NCBI GenBank assembly: GCA_905250115.1
Contig: CAJNOI010000005.1
Coordinates: 186,001-250,000, forward strand
Source: Adineta steineri
Taxonomy: Eukaryota > Rotifera > Eurotatoria > Adinetida > Adinetidae
DNA length: 64,000 nt
Reading direction: 5' to 3'
In this document: piece after piece, positions 9,706 through 22,567 of the stretch
Layout of the letters: each line of letters starts with the position of its first letter
Numbering within the stretch: position 1 is the stretch's first letter
Program-made: the position numbers and the translations under genes
The notes under the pieces: model-generated
Database searches by the model: none
Told to the model about the DNA's origin: nothing
The model's input: only the letters and a program-made list of their open reading frames with translations

Positions 9706-12202
9706 TTAGAACTGAACTCGTGTTAAAGCATCTTTTGAAATGTTTCGCAGATATTGTACATCTTCAATCGTGATTTGATTATTAGCAAGATTTAGATTTG
9801 TAAGTGTCTACGTTGAATAATCATAATTATAATGTAGTACCATAAGTGAAATGTTTAACTCACTTTATTATTTTCTAATGAATTGAGTAGATAATGCGCA
9901 CCTTGAACATCGATTTTGTTACTGGTGAGATCCAGATTTATGAGTGACTGAATTAAATACTAATAGTAAAAGCTTACTAGAAGAGTATAATGTAGCTTAC
10001 TGTGTTATTTTGTAACGCATTCATGAAATATTGTGTGGCTTCATTGTCAATATTATTCCATGCAAGATTTAGCATTGTGAGCGTCTACATTGAGTATTGA
10101 TCAAATAAATGCAGTTAACGAACCAAGGATTTAACTCACCCTATTATTGTGTAAGGCATCAGTGAGATATCGTGCGCCTTCATTGCCGATATAGTTATGA
10201 GTAAGATCTAGAGTTATGAGTGTCTATATTTGATGACAATAGTGAAAATATAATAGATAAGTAAAAACTATAGCTCACTATGTTACATTCTAATGCTTTG
10301 GCGAGATATTGTGTACCCATAGCTCCAATTTGATTATGATTAAGATCCAGAGTTGTGAGTGTCTATATTAAATAATGTAAGTGCAACGATCATAGTTATA
10401 TAGAGAATTCGATTTACACTGTTAGTTTCTAATGCATTTCCCAGAGAGCGTGTGCCTTCAGTACCAATCTGGTTCCAACCGAGATGTAGAGTGGTCAATG
10501 TCTACATTGAACAACAATGATAAAAACGTAATAGATGAGTAGAATATGACTTACTGTATTGTTTTGTAATGCATTGGCAATTAATTGGATACTTTCGTTG
10601 TCAATTCGATTATGTGCAAGATCTAGAATCTTAAGCGTCTAAATTGAATGTCAGTAATGAAACTACAAACGAAAAATAGAGAATTCGACTCACTGTATTA
10701 TTTCTTAACGCATTAGTAAAATATCGCGTTCCTTCAAGACCAATTTGATTGCGAGAAATTATCAGTGTTGTGAGAGACTATGATAAACAATGATAGTCAA
10801 AATTTTGTAAATGTACAGAGTGTAATTTACTATGTTGTTCTTCAATGCATTTGCCAAATATTGAGCACCTTCATTCCCAATTGAATTGCAATTAAGATGT
10901 AACATTGTGAACGTCTACTTGAATAATAATGTTAACAATGTCACAAATGAGAAAAGCATAGAACTTACTCTGTTATTGTAAAATATATTGGCAAGATACT
11001 GTGCACCTTTACTGTCAATTTTGTTCCATTGTAGATCTAACTTTGTGAGTGTCTATGTTGAATGATGATGTAAGTCTGATAGATTAATATACACTAGTAC
11101 TCACAGTATTGGTTTCTAGTGTAATAGAAAGATATTGTGCTCCTTTAGAACCAATCTGATTTTCGCCAAGTTCTAGCGTTGTAAGTGTCTATATTCAATG
11201 GCATATGTGAGAATATAATAGATGAATGAAGACTACGACTTACTGTGTTATCACGTAATCCATTAGCGAGATGATGTGCTCCCTCAGCACTAATTCGATT
11301 CTCACAAAGTATTAATTTTGTAAGCGTCTTATGTTGAATAATATTTATGAAAAAACGATATATAAATAGTGAATATGACTTACTGTGTTATTTTTTAATG
11401 CATTTGCCAAGTATCGTGCACCTTCATCACCAATACAATTTCCTCCAAGATCTAATACTTTGAGTGTCTATATTGAATGTTAGTAATAAGTATATAGCGA
11501 ATAAATCTATAGAATATGACGCACTGTGTTGTTATATAATGCATTGGCCAGATATTGTACACCTTCAGTACCAATTTTGTTCCAATTCAAATGTAAAATC
11601 GTAAGTATCTTATTAAATCATGATGATGAAAATATGATAGAGAAATAGAAAGTATAACTTACTGTGTTTATTTTTAAAAAATTCATGAGATATTGTGCAC
11701 CTTCTATACTAATATAATTCTGAGCAAGATCAAGTGTTGTCAAAGTCTATAATATATAATAGTCAATAGTTTCAAATAAATTGATATATTACTTATTTTA
11801 CCTTGTTCGTGTGTAAGACAGTTACTAAACATTTTATAGTCTGATCATAAATTTTTCGAAATTTGAGATCGAGTGCAGACATTGTCTATATAGAAATTTT
11901 AATTATAGAATAGTCTTGTGACATTGCTAACTTATTTTAACTTCAAATAGCATGGTATGATACATTATAGAGAATAATTCAAATAGTCTATCTTCAAATT
12001 AAGCAAGATGTAAAATCAAGCGAATATTTCATTCAATAATAAAGTTTACCTGATATCGATGATATGTGTCGGTGATTGCATTCAATCGTGTACAAACGTT
12101 GCGAATTGAAAGAAGAATAGATAACTCATCGAGATTGTCAAGAATACGATAGACAAGCTCAACAGGTAATGTAAGGAGAGATGTGATAACTTTCTTAGAC
12201 AT
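9706..12202 (-). CDS. F-box-like/LRR protein, one 28-residue LRR per exon
   Basis: Seventeen exons, all joined in phase 0. Exon 1 (12050-12202) encodes MSKK then an F-box-like segment starting LPVELVYRILDNLDEL. Exon 2 is 11802-11885. Fourteen exons of exactly 84 nt follow: 11663-11746, 11525-11608, 11384-11467, 11244-11327, 11105-11188, 10969-11052, 10831-10914, 10694-10777, 10555-10638, 10418-10501, 10279-10362, 10140-10223, 10001-10084 and 9864-9947. The terminal exon is 9706-9807. Each exon is one ribonuclease-inhibitor/NOD3-type LRR with the pattern TLxxLxLxxNxIgxeGaxYLxnaLxxN. The product is about 504 aa. F-box proteins bridge substrates to SCF ubiquitin ligases; the LRR array would bind the substrate. 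The substrate is unknown. Such LRR genes form large families in bdelloids. Confidence 0.9.
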
Positions 12203-12949
12203 TAATATTACTATTTCTGTTAAAGCCGTATTCTTTTTTTAATGAAATGTGTATGCGTTAAGTTTTTTTTTGTTACGTGATATATATATATTTACTGATA
12301 GTGTTTTATCTATGTTCATAAAGGTTATGCAATTCATAGTGTATAAATGAATGAGTTTTATTCTCATGTTGCTTATAAGCCTCTAACCAATAAGAATAAG
12401 CGTCGATGTATGATGATGCTTGTTAAGGTTGGTTTTCTCTCCTTGATATTTTTTACCATTATTTGTCTACACGCTTCCAAGCCATATGACTTGGAAGCGA
12501 ATAGAAATAGATAGAGGCAAAAAACAAATCAACGAGAAGAGTCGTCCTTAGCAATAACCATCATACATTGACGCTTATTCTTATTGGTTGGAGGTTTATT
12601 GTCAATGTGTAAAAGAGATTGTGCACTGTTCTTTTTCTTTGCATTTCATGTGGAGTTTTGAGTAATATTCTTGTCGTGACATAAAAGATACTTCTCGTTG
12701 ATCTCTTTTCGAACGCATGTGAAATAAAAAAAAGTGAGAATGAAAAGACTGCACACGAAAATTGAACTAAACGACATTGTCTGATAAAATGGCATATTTG
12801 CATATTTAACCTAAGATACAAATGATATGATGTAAAATGTTATTTATAGGACTTGTAATTCATTTTATATTTTATTTATTTGAAAACAATCAAGCACTGA
12901 ACAAAAAACACAACAACATCAAATAAAAACAAGACAACTGTTAAAGAAA
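12203..12949. other. Intergenic with palindromic element
   Basis: The 5' flank of the LRR gene and 3' flank of the left protocadherin-like copy. The only structure seen is the imperfect foldback element at about 12366-12611. Confidence 0.5.
12366..12611. repeat. Foldback (palindromic) element, MITE-like
   Basis: Nearly the whole segment is self-complementary with mismatches. The outer arms share cgcttattcttattggtt and its reverse complement, and the centre is a perfect 10-bp stem (12472-12481 with 12490-12499) around an 8-nt loop. No coding capacity. No clear target-site duplication was found. Confidence 0.75.
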
Positions 12950-15900
12950 TCAGACTTCAGAAGCTAATCTAGACACATTCAAATCTTGATATGATGATGA
13001 TGATGTCATATCTAATAATTGTTTCGTTTCTTGTATATATGATGATGATGATAATATTCGACCTATTGTTCCATTATCAATACTTGATATCATTCTTTCT
13101 TCTACTCTTTCACCTCCAACTGATGATGTACATAATAATGATATTGGTACATCAACAGAAATATTCGTTGATGGTTTCGGTTCTTCTTTAATTAATTCAT
13201 CAATACTATATACATATGATTCTATATATACATATATTACAAAATAAATATACAATAAAAGAAAGAAAACTTACTATGTTTCATTGATTCAATCGAAGGT
13301 GATTGAGATTCTCGAACAACAATTGAATGAGTTCTTTGCTAAAAGAGATGATATTTAGACAAAGTAAAACCTTTTGTCATTGATTTTGATCAGAAGAAAA
13401 TTCTAATCATGTCGAATCGATTCTATTATTCATTTAAAAAATATTGACCTCTAATCAATCTATTTGATGTAAAGTTCAACAGGATATGAGTAAGAACTAT
13501 TTCTAATCATTAGAATTCAATGGGTAAAATTATGCATTATTGTTTTCTTTAATAACAAAGACCAAGATATTTTCAATAAGATATAATTAAAATATGAATA
13601 AATTTCATAGAGATAGATTTGTCAATGATTTCTATTTTATTTAACACATGCAACACTTCTCATGAAAACCAACAGCAAAGAAAGTTTTCATTTTCTTTGC
13701 TGTCCTATGATGCCCTTCTCTTAATTTTTTCAGCTAGTTTGCGCTTCGGTCTAGGTTTTAGATTCTTACATAGCAGATCCGTACAAAACTCTGACGAAAT
13801 GATAGCATGAAAATATGTATATCTACTCTATCATCAGTAACTTCTTTGTCGAAACTGAAAGATTGAAAATCATCATCTAAACAACTCACTTCATTTTATA
13901 CAAAAGGACAATAACTAATTGTGTGATGAAGCAAATGTACATATTTCGAAGAAAACTGAGTGATGTCAAATGTATTAATAGTAATTTATTGACTTACATT
14001 TATTTTCAATGATGAAAGATGTTCTGTATTATTTAATTGATATTTTTTTCCATAAATTAAATAATTTTTAATTTTTAAACATAAATGAAATTGTTGTAAT
14101 CGACAAATAATAATAAATAATGTTATTGTACTAAGAATAAAAATAATTAAAAATGAAATAATTATTATTTGTATTGGTTTAAAAAATAATCTGAAATTTT
14201 TATTTAAAAACATATTTGTTTGATTATTCCGAATCATTGTTATATTATAACATATATCATTTAATGAACATAGTTTATAATGAGAATATTTTTGAATATT
14301 ATTATTCAGAAATAACATTCGACATTGATTAATAAAAATTTCATTCGGATTTATCGATGAAAAATCATATTTTGTAAATAATGAAATATTATTTTCATTT
14401 GTTTCTAAAACTTTTATTTGTTCAATAAAATTTGTTTGATTTAAATTATATAAATTATAAATTAAATTTTCTTTACAAAGGTTTTCATTGGTTTGTTTTG
14501 ATATGAATTGAATAATTAAATTAGGTAACCATACTTGTGTTAATTCATGTTGAATTCTAATTGTTAAATTAAAATATTTTTCATTAAAAATCAAAGAATT
14601 CGAATAGATTTTTAATGTTGAATTTTCTAATGAAAATATATTTTGATAATTATCAAGATAAAAAATATATTTATCAAATAAATAAAATGATGGTAAAATT
14701 GATAGTTGAAATAAAATTTCATTTGTAAAATTTGTTTGGAGATTTAAAGAGAATCTATTGGGATTTTCATTTGATTGTAGAATAAATTTTGATTGATTTA
14801 AATAAATTATATTTATTTGACTAATTTGATTTATTAAACGAAAATAAATTTCAACATTTGCTAATGATTTTAATGTTGAATATTCATTTAAATAATAATA
14901 ACTTTCAACAACCAAATCAATTTTATTTGTAGTACTTGATAAAATATTTTCATTTAATAAAATTAATTCTCCTGTTAACGAATTGATTTCGATATCATTT
15001 GTTTTATTTTGAATTTTATATAGAATTAATTGATTTTGATTACTGGATTTTGCATAGACTTTACCTAGAATTGTACCTTTTTTTAAATATGAATTTATTT
15101 TTACAATAAATTTATAATTTAATAGAGAAAATTTTGGTTTGAAAACAAATTTTTCGACTTCAATTTCAACTTGAATTTTTAAAGAATTTTCTAATTGTTT
15201 ATCATTATCTTCAGCACTATCGATTGCATATAATATTAAATCATAGGTTGTTTTATTTTCTATATATTCATTTTGTAATAAATTTTTTTTTGATGGAATA
15301 TATTTTAATGCTAATTGATCGTATTGATTTAATAATCTTGATTGTGAAAGAATTTTTAATTCAAATAATGGAAAACAATTTATTGAGGTTTTATTTAAGT
15401 TTTGTAATTCTTTTAATGATTTTGATAGTAATGGTGATGAACAATCAAGAATATAACGAATTTGTCCATTTAAACCTTCATCAATATCTAATGCACCTTC
15501 AAAAGGTATTTCATATCCATTTGGAATATTTTCATGATATTTTAATTTTATTAAGGAATTCCGAAATTGTGGTTTATTATCATTTTCACTAAAAAAATAC
15601 ATAATCTTTAAATTAAATAGAAAAATAAGAAAAAAACTTTACTCGACAATATGGATTGGTATAACCCAATATTGTTGTCCATCATTAACAAGAATATGAA
15701 GTTCAATCAAACAATATGAACGATCAAAACATTTCTTTGAATTTAAAAAATCTTCACGATCAATTTCATTAATTGTATAAAGATTTTCATTTTTGATTTC
15801 AAAATAATTTCTTTCAAATCCACTTAAATTCAAAAGAATTAATTTCATTTCATTTTTATTATTTAGTTCAGTAAATTCATAGATTTTTGTATTGATTTTC

Positions 15901-16004
15901 ACATTTTCTTTTACATTTATTGTTGAATAAGTTTTTATTGATGTTGTTGACATTATCTCTTTTGTTATATAATATAAGAGATAAATATTAAATAATAATT
16001 TCAT
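12950..16004 (-). CDS. Protocadherin-like adhesion protein, left copy
   Basis: Four exons in transcript order: 15643-16004, 13998-15588, 13275-13338 and 12950-13221, giving 762 aa. A signal-like hydrophobic N-terminus is followed by cadherin repeats. EC1 holds the calcium motifs IDRED and, across the first splice, DENDNKPQF. EC2 starts ENIPNGYEIPFEGALDIDEG. A third repeat carries LTGELILLNE. One transmembrane span follows (exon 2, IIIISFLIIFIL), then a cytosolic tail spread over the last exons and ending in RLASEV. Later repeats have lost several calcium-binding residues. Cadherins mediate calcium-dependent cell adhesion; partners are unknown. The start is the Met aligned with the right-hand copy; an in-frame Met lies 18 codons upstream. 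Confidence 0.85.
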
Positions 16005-17530
16005 TGTTTCTTTAAATATAGTAAATATACACCAATAATAATAATAGTAATGAAGCAATTCTAATCTGTGAACACAATTGTCTTCTTCTTCATCAATATT
16101 TCACAAAAAAAGAATACACACACAATCACAAAACTGTTCATTAACACTTTCTCTTTTTCTCTCTTTCTCTCTCTCTCCCTCTCTCTTCCTTATTCAAACA
16201 GAAACATACAAATGGATAAAGAGAATGGCTACTTTTCCCTTTTCTTTTCTCTTCTTTTCTTCTCTTGTTGGACCACCAATTCATAATTTTCAAATCAACT
16301 TCATACCAAAAAAAGGCAAAACAAAACGAGTCAATTGAAATTTAGTTTTTCAGATAGTGTATTATTATATCAAAACTCATATGAAATCTTTCATCACTTT
16401 TCAAAATAATGAGTCAATATTGATAATAATAAAAAAGATTTAGAGTAATTAACTCATTTATACTCGATCTCTTTCTCTCACTCTCTAACTCTTTCATTCT
16501 TTATCTAAACATAAAATGACACTGTTTGTCTACACGGAAAAGCACGCACACTTTTCGATCCATCTTACGTCTGTCGTCGCCCAACAACTATTTAACTTAT
16601 ATTCTGGAATTAACGTCATTCTTCTTCTTTTTCTTATTGATGGAAATATTGAAAGATCAAAGTAGATGCGATCTATTACAAGTCATCATCTATTAACAAC
16701 ATTTTAATTATTGATCGTGAATTTGTCTTTTTCTTTTCTTTTTGCAAATGAGATTTTTATTGATAAAAATGATGATGAGAGAAGTGTGTATGTATTGTGC
16801 AGTTTTGTCGTAGTTAAGTGAAAAATCAAAAGAATAGAAAAAAAAACAAACGGAAGTTTGATGATGAATGTGAAGAGTGAAGAATCACCGGCGTCTCTCT
16901 CTCTTTTCTTGTCTCGAATTAACAACATTTTGTATAACTGAAGATGAAAGAAGAATATGGAACTTGTGTCTTTATTATTTTATTGATTATGAACAAAATC
17001 AATGTAAAACGTGTGTGTGTATGTGTTTGGTTTGTATGAAAATAAATGGTTTGAACAGATGATGATGATGATGATAAGTTGTAAAGATGTTGATTATCAG
17101 TAGATGCGATGAAGCGCAGCTAACTATTTGTTTTGCTACTTTTCTTCTTTTGTTAGAAGAAAAAATACAATAGCAGAAAGGTTATTTGGCCGATACCGCC
17201 TATGTCATTATTTATGATCAGACGTTCGTTCCAATTAGAGAATCGAAAAAAAAACCTGATGAACGAAAATTGTATGTTGTAAGATGCAGGTGAGCGAATA
17301 ATTAGCGCAAGATCCGGTGACAAAGTTTACATAGTGAAGAAGAAATAAAAAAGGAAGGTGATCAATGAAACATAAAAAAAAACCCGCACATACAGGAAAT
17401 CAACAGTCGAGTGTGATGTTAACTGTACATCGCATCATCAGTCCTTTTCGTTTGAACGCGCTTTACAAACAATAGAAGTAATGCTCGTGGATATGTAGCG
17501 ATTAAGTGAAAGAAGAAAAAAGCAGGTGAC
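12950..17530. repeat. Left arm of a 4.6-kb inverted duplication
   Basis: Homologous, in inverted orientation, to 30885-35580. It comprises a protocadherin-like gene (12950-16004) and about 1.5 kb of its 5' flank. Noncoding flank at about 16060-16700 and exon 1 are very close to the right arm; the large second exon is much more diverged. The arm ends at the gene's stop codon on one side and near 17530 on the other. Confidence 0.9.
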
Positions 17531-19028
17531 ATATTTTAACATAGGCGTCTATTCTTAATCATTTCCACAAGATATTATTCTTAATCATTTTGTTTTCTCT
17601 TTTGAATTAATCGTTAATATAAATTTCAAACAACGAAATCTATTTTTAGTTATTCTACTGTATTTTCATAATTTTAGTTTAACCTAGAAATGTATGTTTC
17701 CTGTTTCATTGTTCTAGGAAAATTTCTTTCCGAGATTTGATCAAATTTTCTATGAAATGAGCCATGAAATTATCTGATTTGGTTATTAACAATCAATTGT
17801 TTTCTGCGTTTCTTTTATCAATGATTCATTCAACATATATTTTTTGATCTTTAATCTCTTTTTCTAATGGAATATTGTCTCGACAACAGTTGTTTTGAGT
17901 CATGTGTTTATTTGGTTCTTGTAAGATGGAAAAACGATATGTCGGCATGTTCTCTATTCAATAATGTTAAAACACAAATGAATTATGATTTAGATCATTA
18001 AGACCAATAAAAAAGATTTCATATTTTCATACGTGAATAAATGAGAAAGCAATACATAGGTACACTTGATACAGGATATGTTATGATAGACACTCCATTT
18101 TACAAAATCTTGTATACAAAAAAAAGTAACTATCATTGAATGAATTAGTGCAACCATGTAAAATAAAATCTAATCAACTTATACAACACTTCACAACTGA
18201 CAACACAAAGAACCATAGAATGCTTTAGTTTTCTTTTGTGAATTCTATTCTAGATTTGGTTTTTGCTGAATAATATGACTCTAGTGTCAGGTCAGTATAT
18301 ACTGGAAATGTAGACAAAAATTACACGAACAACAACTTTTGATTTATATGAAAATAGTTTCGGTAAGTAATCTAAATTCTAAATTCATCAGAACTACTAC
18401 GAAGAAAACTAATTATAATGAATATGTTTTAATAGTTTTTGCTGCAGTACATCATTTTCAGGAAATCAGTAACATTCATGTATTCAGATGAGCAAGAGAT
18501 CAGCAGAGTAAATAGATTTGGTACTTGTTGTATCGATTATTATCGGCAACTGACTCTTCAAAGTTAAGTTTTTCCATTTTGATGTAATACGCTGCTTGTA
18601 ATAGATTCTAGACAATCTCAAGTAAATACTAGCAATTCTAAGCGAATAAAAAGTATTATCAATGATTTTATCGCTTATGCATTGAAATCAGTTATTTTTT
18701 AAATATTTTTATAACAGTAAGTAATCTCATGTTGATTATATATAATCTAAACACTATTGTTAAATTTTTCAAACTATTAAAACAATCGTATTTTAAATAT
18801 TATTATTTTTTTATTTGCGTAATATACTAAATTAATCATTGTGTTAAAGAAAAATACAGGATAAATATTAAGATGTCATGCTGGCGTTTTATTAGTAATG
18901 AGATTAGTGTTAGAGCTATAAATACTACACGGCAAAATAAAAGATCATAAAGGAAAAATAACTATCGTAAAGTAATTGTTAGTTGGAGATCATCAAAAGA
19001 AAAGAAAATTATTTGTATATATATATTC
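16005..19028. other. 5' flank of left protocadherin copy and unassigned intergenic DNA
   Basis: About 1.5 kb (to about 17530) is duplicated, inverted, at 30885-32400 and includes a CT-rich tract at 16150-16195. The matching of long noncoding stretches suggests promoter/5' UTR sequence, or recent sequence exchange. From 17530 to 19028 I see AT-rich sequence without genes or structured repeats. Confidence 0.6.
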
Positions 19029-19530
19029 TTAATTTTTAGTAGTTGAGGCAACTTCTGGATGTGTATAGCGATAATGGGCAATACGTGCAAGTTGTTGTGC
19101 ACCGACAAAAGCCAAGAAAATATTTACTGCAAACAACATATAATTTTTTGGTACAATAACCATTGAATATCGACTCCAAATAGCACCAGTTGCAAATAAT
19201 GATATTGATTGATTTAGTGAAAGTTTATTAGCTGGACGAAGCATGTCACTAAAACCAGCTCCAACTAATGACCATTTCATAAGTGGAGCCCAGAAATGTA
19301 TATATTTCATTCCTGCTGGATGATCCCTATATATATAGATAAAGAAAAAAAGATTAACTAAATAAATCTATCGTTGACATATAAATAATTACCATTTAAC
19401 AATCTAAATAAATAAAAATGAATAATAGACAAAAAAATAAAAGAATATGAATTACCTTTTTCATCCCTGGTGATAATGCCCGATCACCAACATTAATTGC
19501 TACACGATAAAGATCCGAAAGCAAGAACAT
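19029..19530 (-). CDS. MPC2: Mitochondrial pyruvate carrier subunit 2
   Basis: One of the two subunits that import pyruvate across the inner mitochondrial membrane. Exons in order: 19456-19530, 19393-19403 (an 11-nt microexon) and 19029-19326, giving 127 aa, the normal family length. Family motifs are clear: ALSPGMKK, HPAG, HFWAPLMKWSLVGAG, DMLRPANKLS, ATGAIWSRYSMVIVPKN and a C-terminal QQLARI. The microexon supplies IVKW; without it the flanking exons do not join in frame. The start is the first Met of MFLLSDLYRVA. The exon is open one frame further to an acceptor at 19550, so a 5' noncoding exon or trans-spliced leader is likely. No MPC1 partner is in the window. Confidence 0.93.
19393..19403 (-). 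other. MPC2: 11-nt microexon of MPC2
   Basis: The sequence ATTGTTAAATG on the minus strand is bounded by an AG acceptor and a GT donor. Inserting it restores the frame and gives KKIVKWDHPAGMKY across the junctions, which fits the MPC2 family. Confidence 0.85.
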
Positions 19531-19995
19531 TTTTCCTTTTCTATTTGATCTAAAGGAAGAAAAATTGATAGATAATAATTAAATTCGATTGAACATCAAT
19601 ATCTTTTTATTTTTATTCGTTTTATCGTTAAATCAAAAGCAAAGAAAAAAGAAATAGAAAAATCCCAATATCCAAAAGGACGGTAAGGAAAATCGAAAAA
19701 AAAAGAAAATCAACAAAAAGAAAAGAAGAAGAACGAATGACAAATTATTAGTTCTATTACAAAAGAACATACAAAATTTATTAATATATAGATGTATTTA
19801 TATATATTATATTTAATTGACTTTTGTTTTTTTTTTCTATCAACTATTGCACTTGTGAGAAAACAAAAAAGAAAAAACACCGTTTGTTTCACTTTATATA
19901 TATATAGAAATATAAAAATATGTATAGAAGTGACATGAAACTGTTATTATTGTTAGACTAATTGTAAAAATTGACTAAAAATTCTCATTCAATTA
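19531..19995. other. Intergenic between MPC2 and B4GALT-like gene
   Basis: AT-rich, with A- and T-rich tracts. No gene seen. It must contain the MPC2 promoter and the 3' end of the galactosyltransferase transcript. Confidence 0.5.
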
Positions 19996-21702
19996 TCAAG
20001 TAAAACCAGGTGGTGGTACACCAACATCGACAAGAATATGTGTAAATAATGGATAAGCAATAGCAGAAGTGAGATTATATCGAGCTGATGAGACACCATC
20101 CCATGTATAACGTTTAGCTGCTGAATAAAGTAGCTTAGCTCTAGAAATAATAATATTACAAAGATCAATAATTTAAAATGATATATATATACATACCGTT
20201 TATTCCATATCGATGGTGTACGTTTTGTATGTTGAAGCATTCTATATCGAGCTATAGATGATGGTGGACGAATAACTTTCAAAGAGATTTCTTTCAAACT
20301 AAAAATATTCATTTTTATTATAAGAAAAAAGTTTCTTTTAAGTTATTCTTATGTACCGATAATATAAATCATCATCTTCAGCTCCCCAACCCCAATATAG
20401 ATTACTATAACCGTTAACAGTTAAAAAATGTTCTGTACGTATATTAAATACACCACCAATAAGTTCTTCATACGTCAATCTTAAAGAGAAAAAAAAATAG
20501 AAACTTATTTATTAATAAAATTTATATTTTCCTTACTTATAATTCATTTCATTAACAGCAACTGACATATGTCTTGGAAAAATTGGACATGAATACATAT
20601 TTCTATCATCTTCTGGTATTAAATCAACATCATGAAAGACAAAACATTGAAAATCATATTCAGTAGATGCATATATAAAGGCAGCATTCATTAAAACAGC
20701 TTTATTATATGTTCCATTTCCAACTTGTTCGGATACATAAATTTTATAATCAAGTTCTTGACGTTGTAATATTGGATGTAAATAATAAAGTAATGTTACT
20801 AAATGTTCAAATCGATCACGATATGGAATAATGATTGCTACCTATATTAAATTAAATTATGATAGAAAAATATTATGTACATATATCTTACTCTATGACG
20901 GGCAAGACAATGTTTTGGTGACCAACCACCACCTGATCTGACATTGGAATAATTCATTTCAATTTCATATAACGAAATATTAGGAAATGTAGAATTTTCA
21001 TTCAAAATTTGACCTTCTATTAAAAACAAAGAAAGAAAGGAAAAATTGGTATTTTTTACTTTTATTTCCAAACGTACTTAATTGATTAGGTTGTTCATTA
21101 CAATAAATTTTTCTTTGTTTTTCTTGAGAAAGATTATGATTTGGATCCATCATTTCTTCCAGTCTATTTTGTACATGTTTTATACTATTTATAAAATATG
21201 AATTATTATGTTCTTGTTTTAATATTTCATTTGATTTATTTATAAATTTTTTAATATGAGATTGAATTATTGATTGATTAAAATTTTTATTTATATGATT
21301 ATTTTCATTATTAAATAAATCAAATAAATATTCAAAACGATTGAGATATGTTTGTATATGAAATAAAAGACGCCATTTATCTATAGGTAAAACATTATCA
21401 CTTAATAATCGTTCCATACTTTCATCCATTTGTTTAAGTTCTCCTTGAATTTTTTGCATGGCTGAAAAATTTGTTCCATAACGTGATGAATGAATAACAA
21501 GTATTTGTGATAGAATAATAATAATAAGAAAAAGAAAAAATAATAATATAAGAATTGGTGGAATATCACGACGAAGTATATTTGTTGATACTGGTTCATG
21601 ATTGTAACGATATAATTCGTATGAAGAACGAGAGATTTGTTCTTGTTCTTGTTGGTCGCGTTCGTAATCAGAATTAAGTAACGATTGGTATCTACTGTAC
21701 AT
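19996..21702 (-). CDS. B4GALT: Beta-1,4-galactosyltransferase family protein (GT7)
   Basis: Golgi type II enzyme transferring galactose (or GalNAc) from a UDP-sugar to GlcNAc/Glc acceptors. Six exons in order: 21078-21702, 20892-21016, 20537-20841, 20357-20479, 20197-20298 and 19996-20140, giving 474 aa. A cytosolic tail is followed by a signal anchor (about 49-71) and a long stem (to about 230). The catalytic domain has GGGWSPKHCLARHRVAIIIP, YRDRFEHL, a DVDLIPEDD motif (DxD metal site near residues 321-323), YEELIGGVF and WGWGAEDDD (near 381-389). The stem is longer than in vertebrate members. Donor and acceptor specificity cannot be set from sequence by eye. Confidence 0.92.
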
Positions 21703-22567
21703 GGATAATATTATTTACGTTATGAAGTATTTTAAAGACATTGTGAATATAAAAAGCACATTTGTTGTACTATGAAATATCTGAAATAAAGTAATTGAAA
21801 GTTAATATTTATATTTCATTCATATTTACATAGCAAACATATTTCTCATTCTGTTTTTTTCTAGACTCTCAATTTCTTACATTTCTTTTAATGATAACTA
21901 TTTGAATGTCATATTCTTTTGAGCAATATATATATTCGACGTCATAAATGATAAATTATTGAATCTTACTAAACTTTATAAAACGCACGAACAAAGAATA
22001 AACGTTGATAATGTTATAATAGTATTATTGATATTAATGTTCTTCATTGAGTACTCTTCTTCTTATTACTATTTTCTATCTTCCGCTTTCTTCTAGTCTT
22101 TTCTCTCAGGAAACCGTTATTCCGACTCATTGTTTTTGCGTGATGTCTATATAAGAAGAAAAAAAACGTTCCGAGATGAAAAAAAATGAAAGTGGCTTTT
22201 TTATGATGGGCGGAGAAAATAATTAAACATTAGCGTATAAAATAAAAATGCATCTGTCTATATGTCATGTGAAAATGTTCATACAAAGACAATAGTATTC
22301 TATTTTATAGAGAGATACATATTGATTAATAAATCATAAAGTACAAGACATTTTCTTTTTTTTTTTTTATTGTATACATGTAATGAATTCATTAAACAAG
22401 AGAAAAAGAAGAGAAAAGAAAAGAAATTGAATTGATTTATTTTAAGAAATATTCTACTACAGACCTTGTCATAGAAAATGAATTGAATGTAAGAAAGAAA
22501 GAGAACTATATGAGATAAAGATTCATAGAATAATACGAATGAATCAAGTAAATGAAATAAAATTCTT
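21703..22567. other. Intergenic, no gene seen
   Basis: The 5' flank of the galactosyltransferase and 3' flank of KRTCAP2. AT-rich with homopolymer tracts; no supported gene. Confidence 0.5.

Noticed and set aside
15224-15592. 122-codon plus-strand frame
   Set aside because: It lies entirely antisense to the protocadherin-like exon 2.
16068-16338. Overlapping Ser/Phe-rich plus-strand frames in the left-arm flank
   Set aside because: They are created by a CT-rich tract; the corresponding region of the right arm does not keep the frames.
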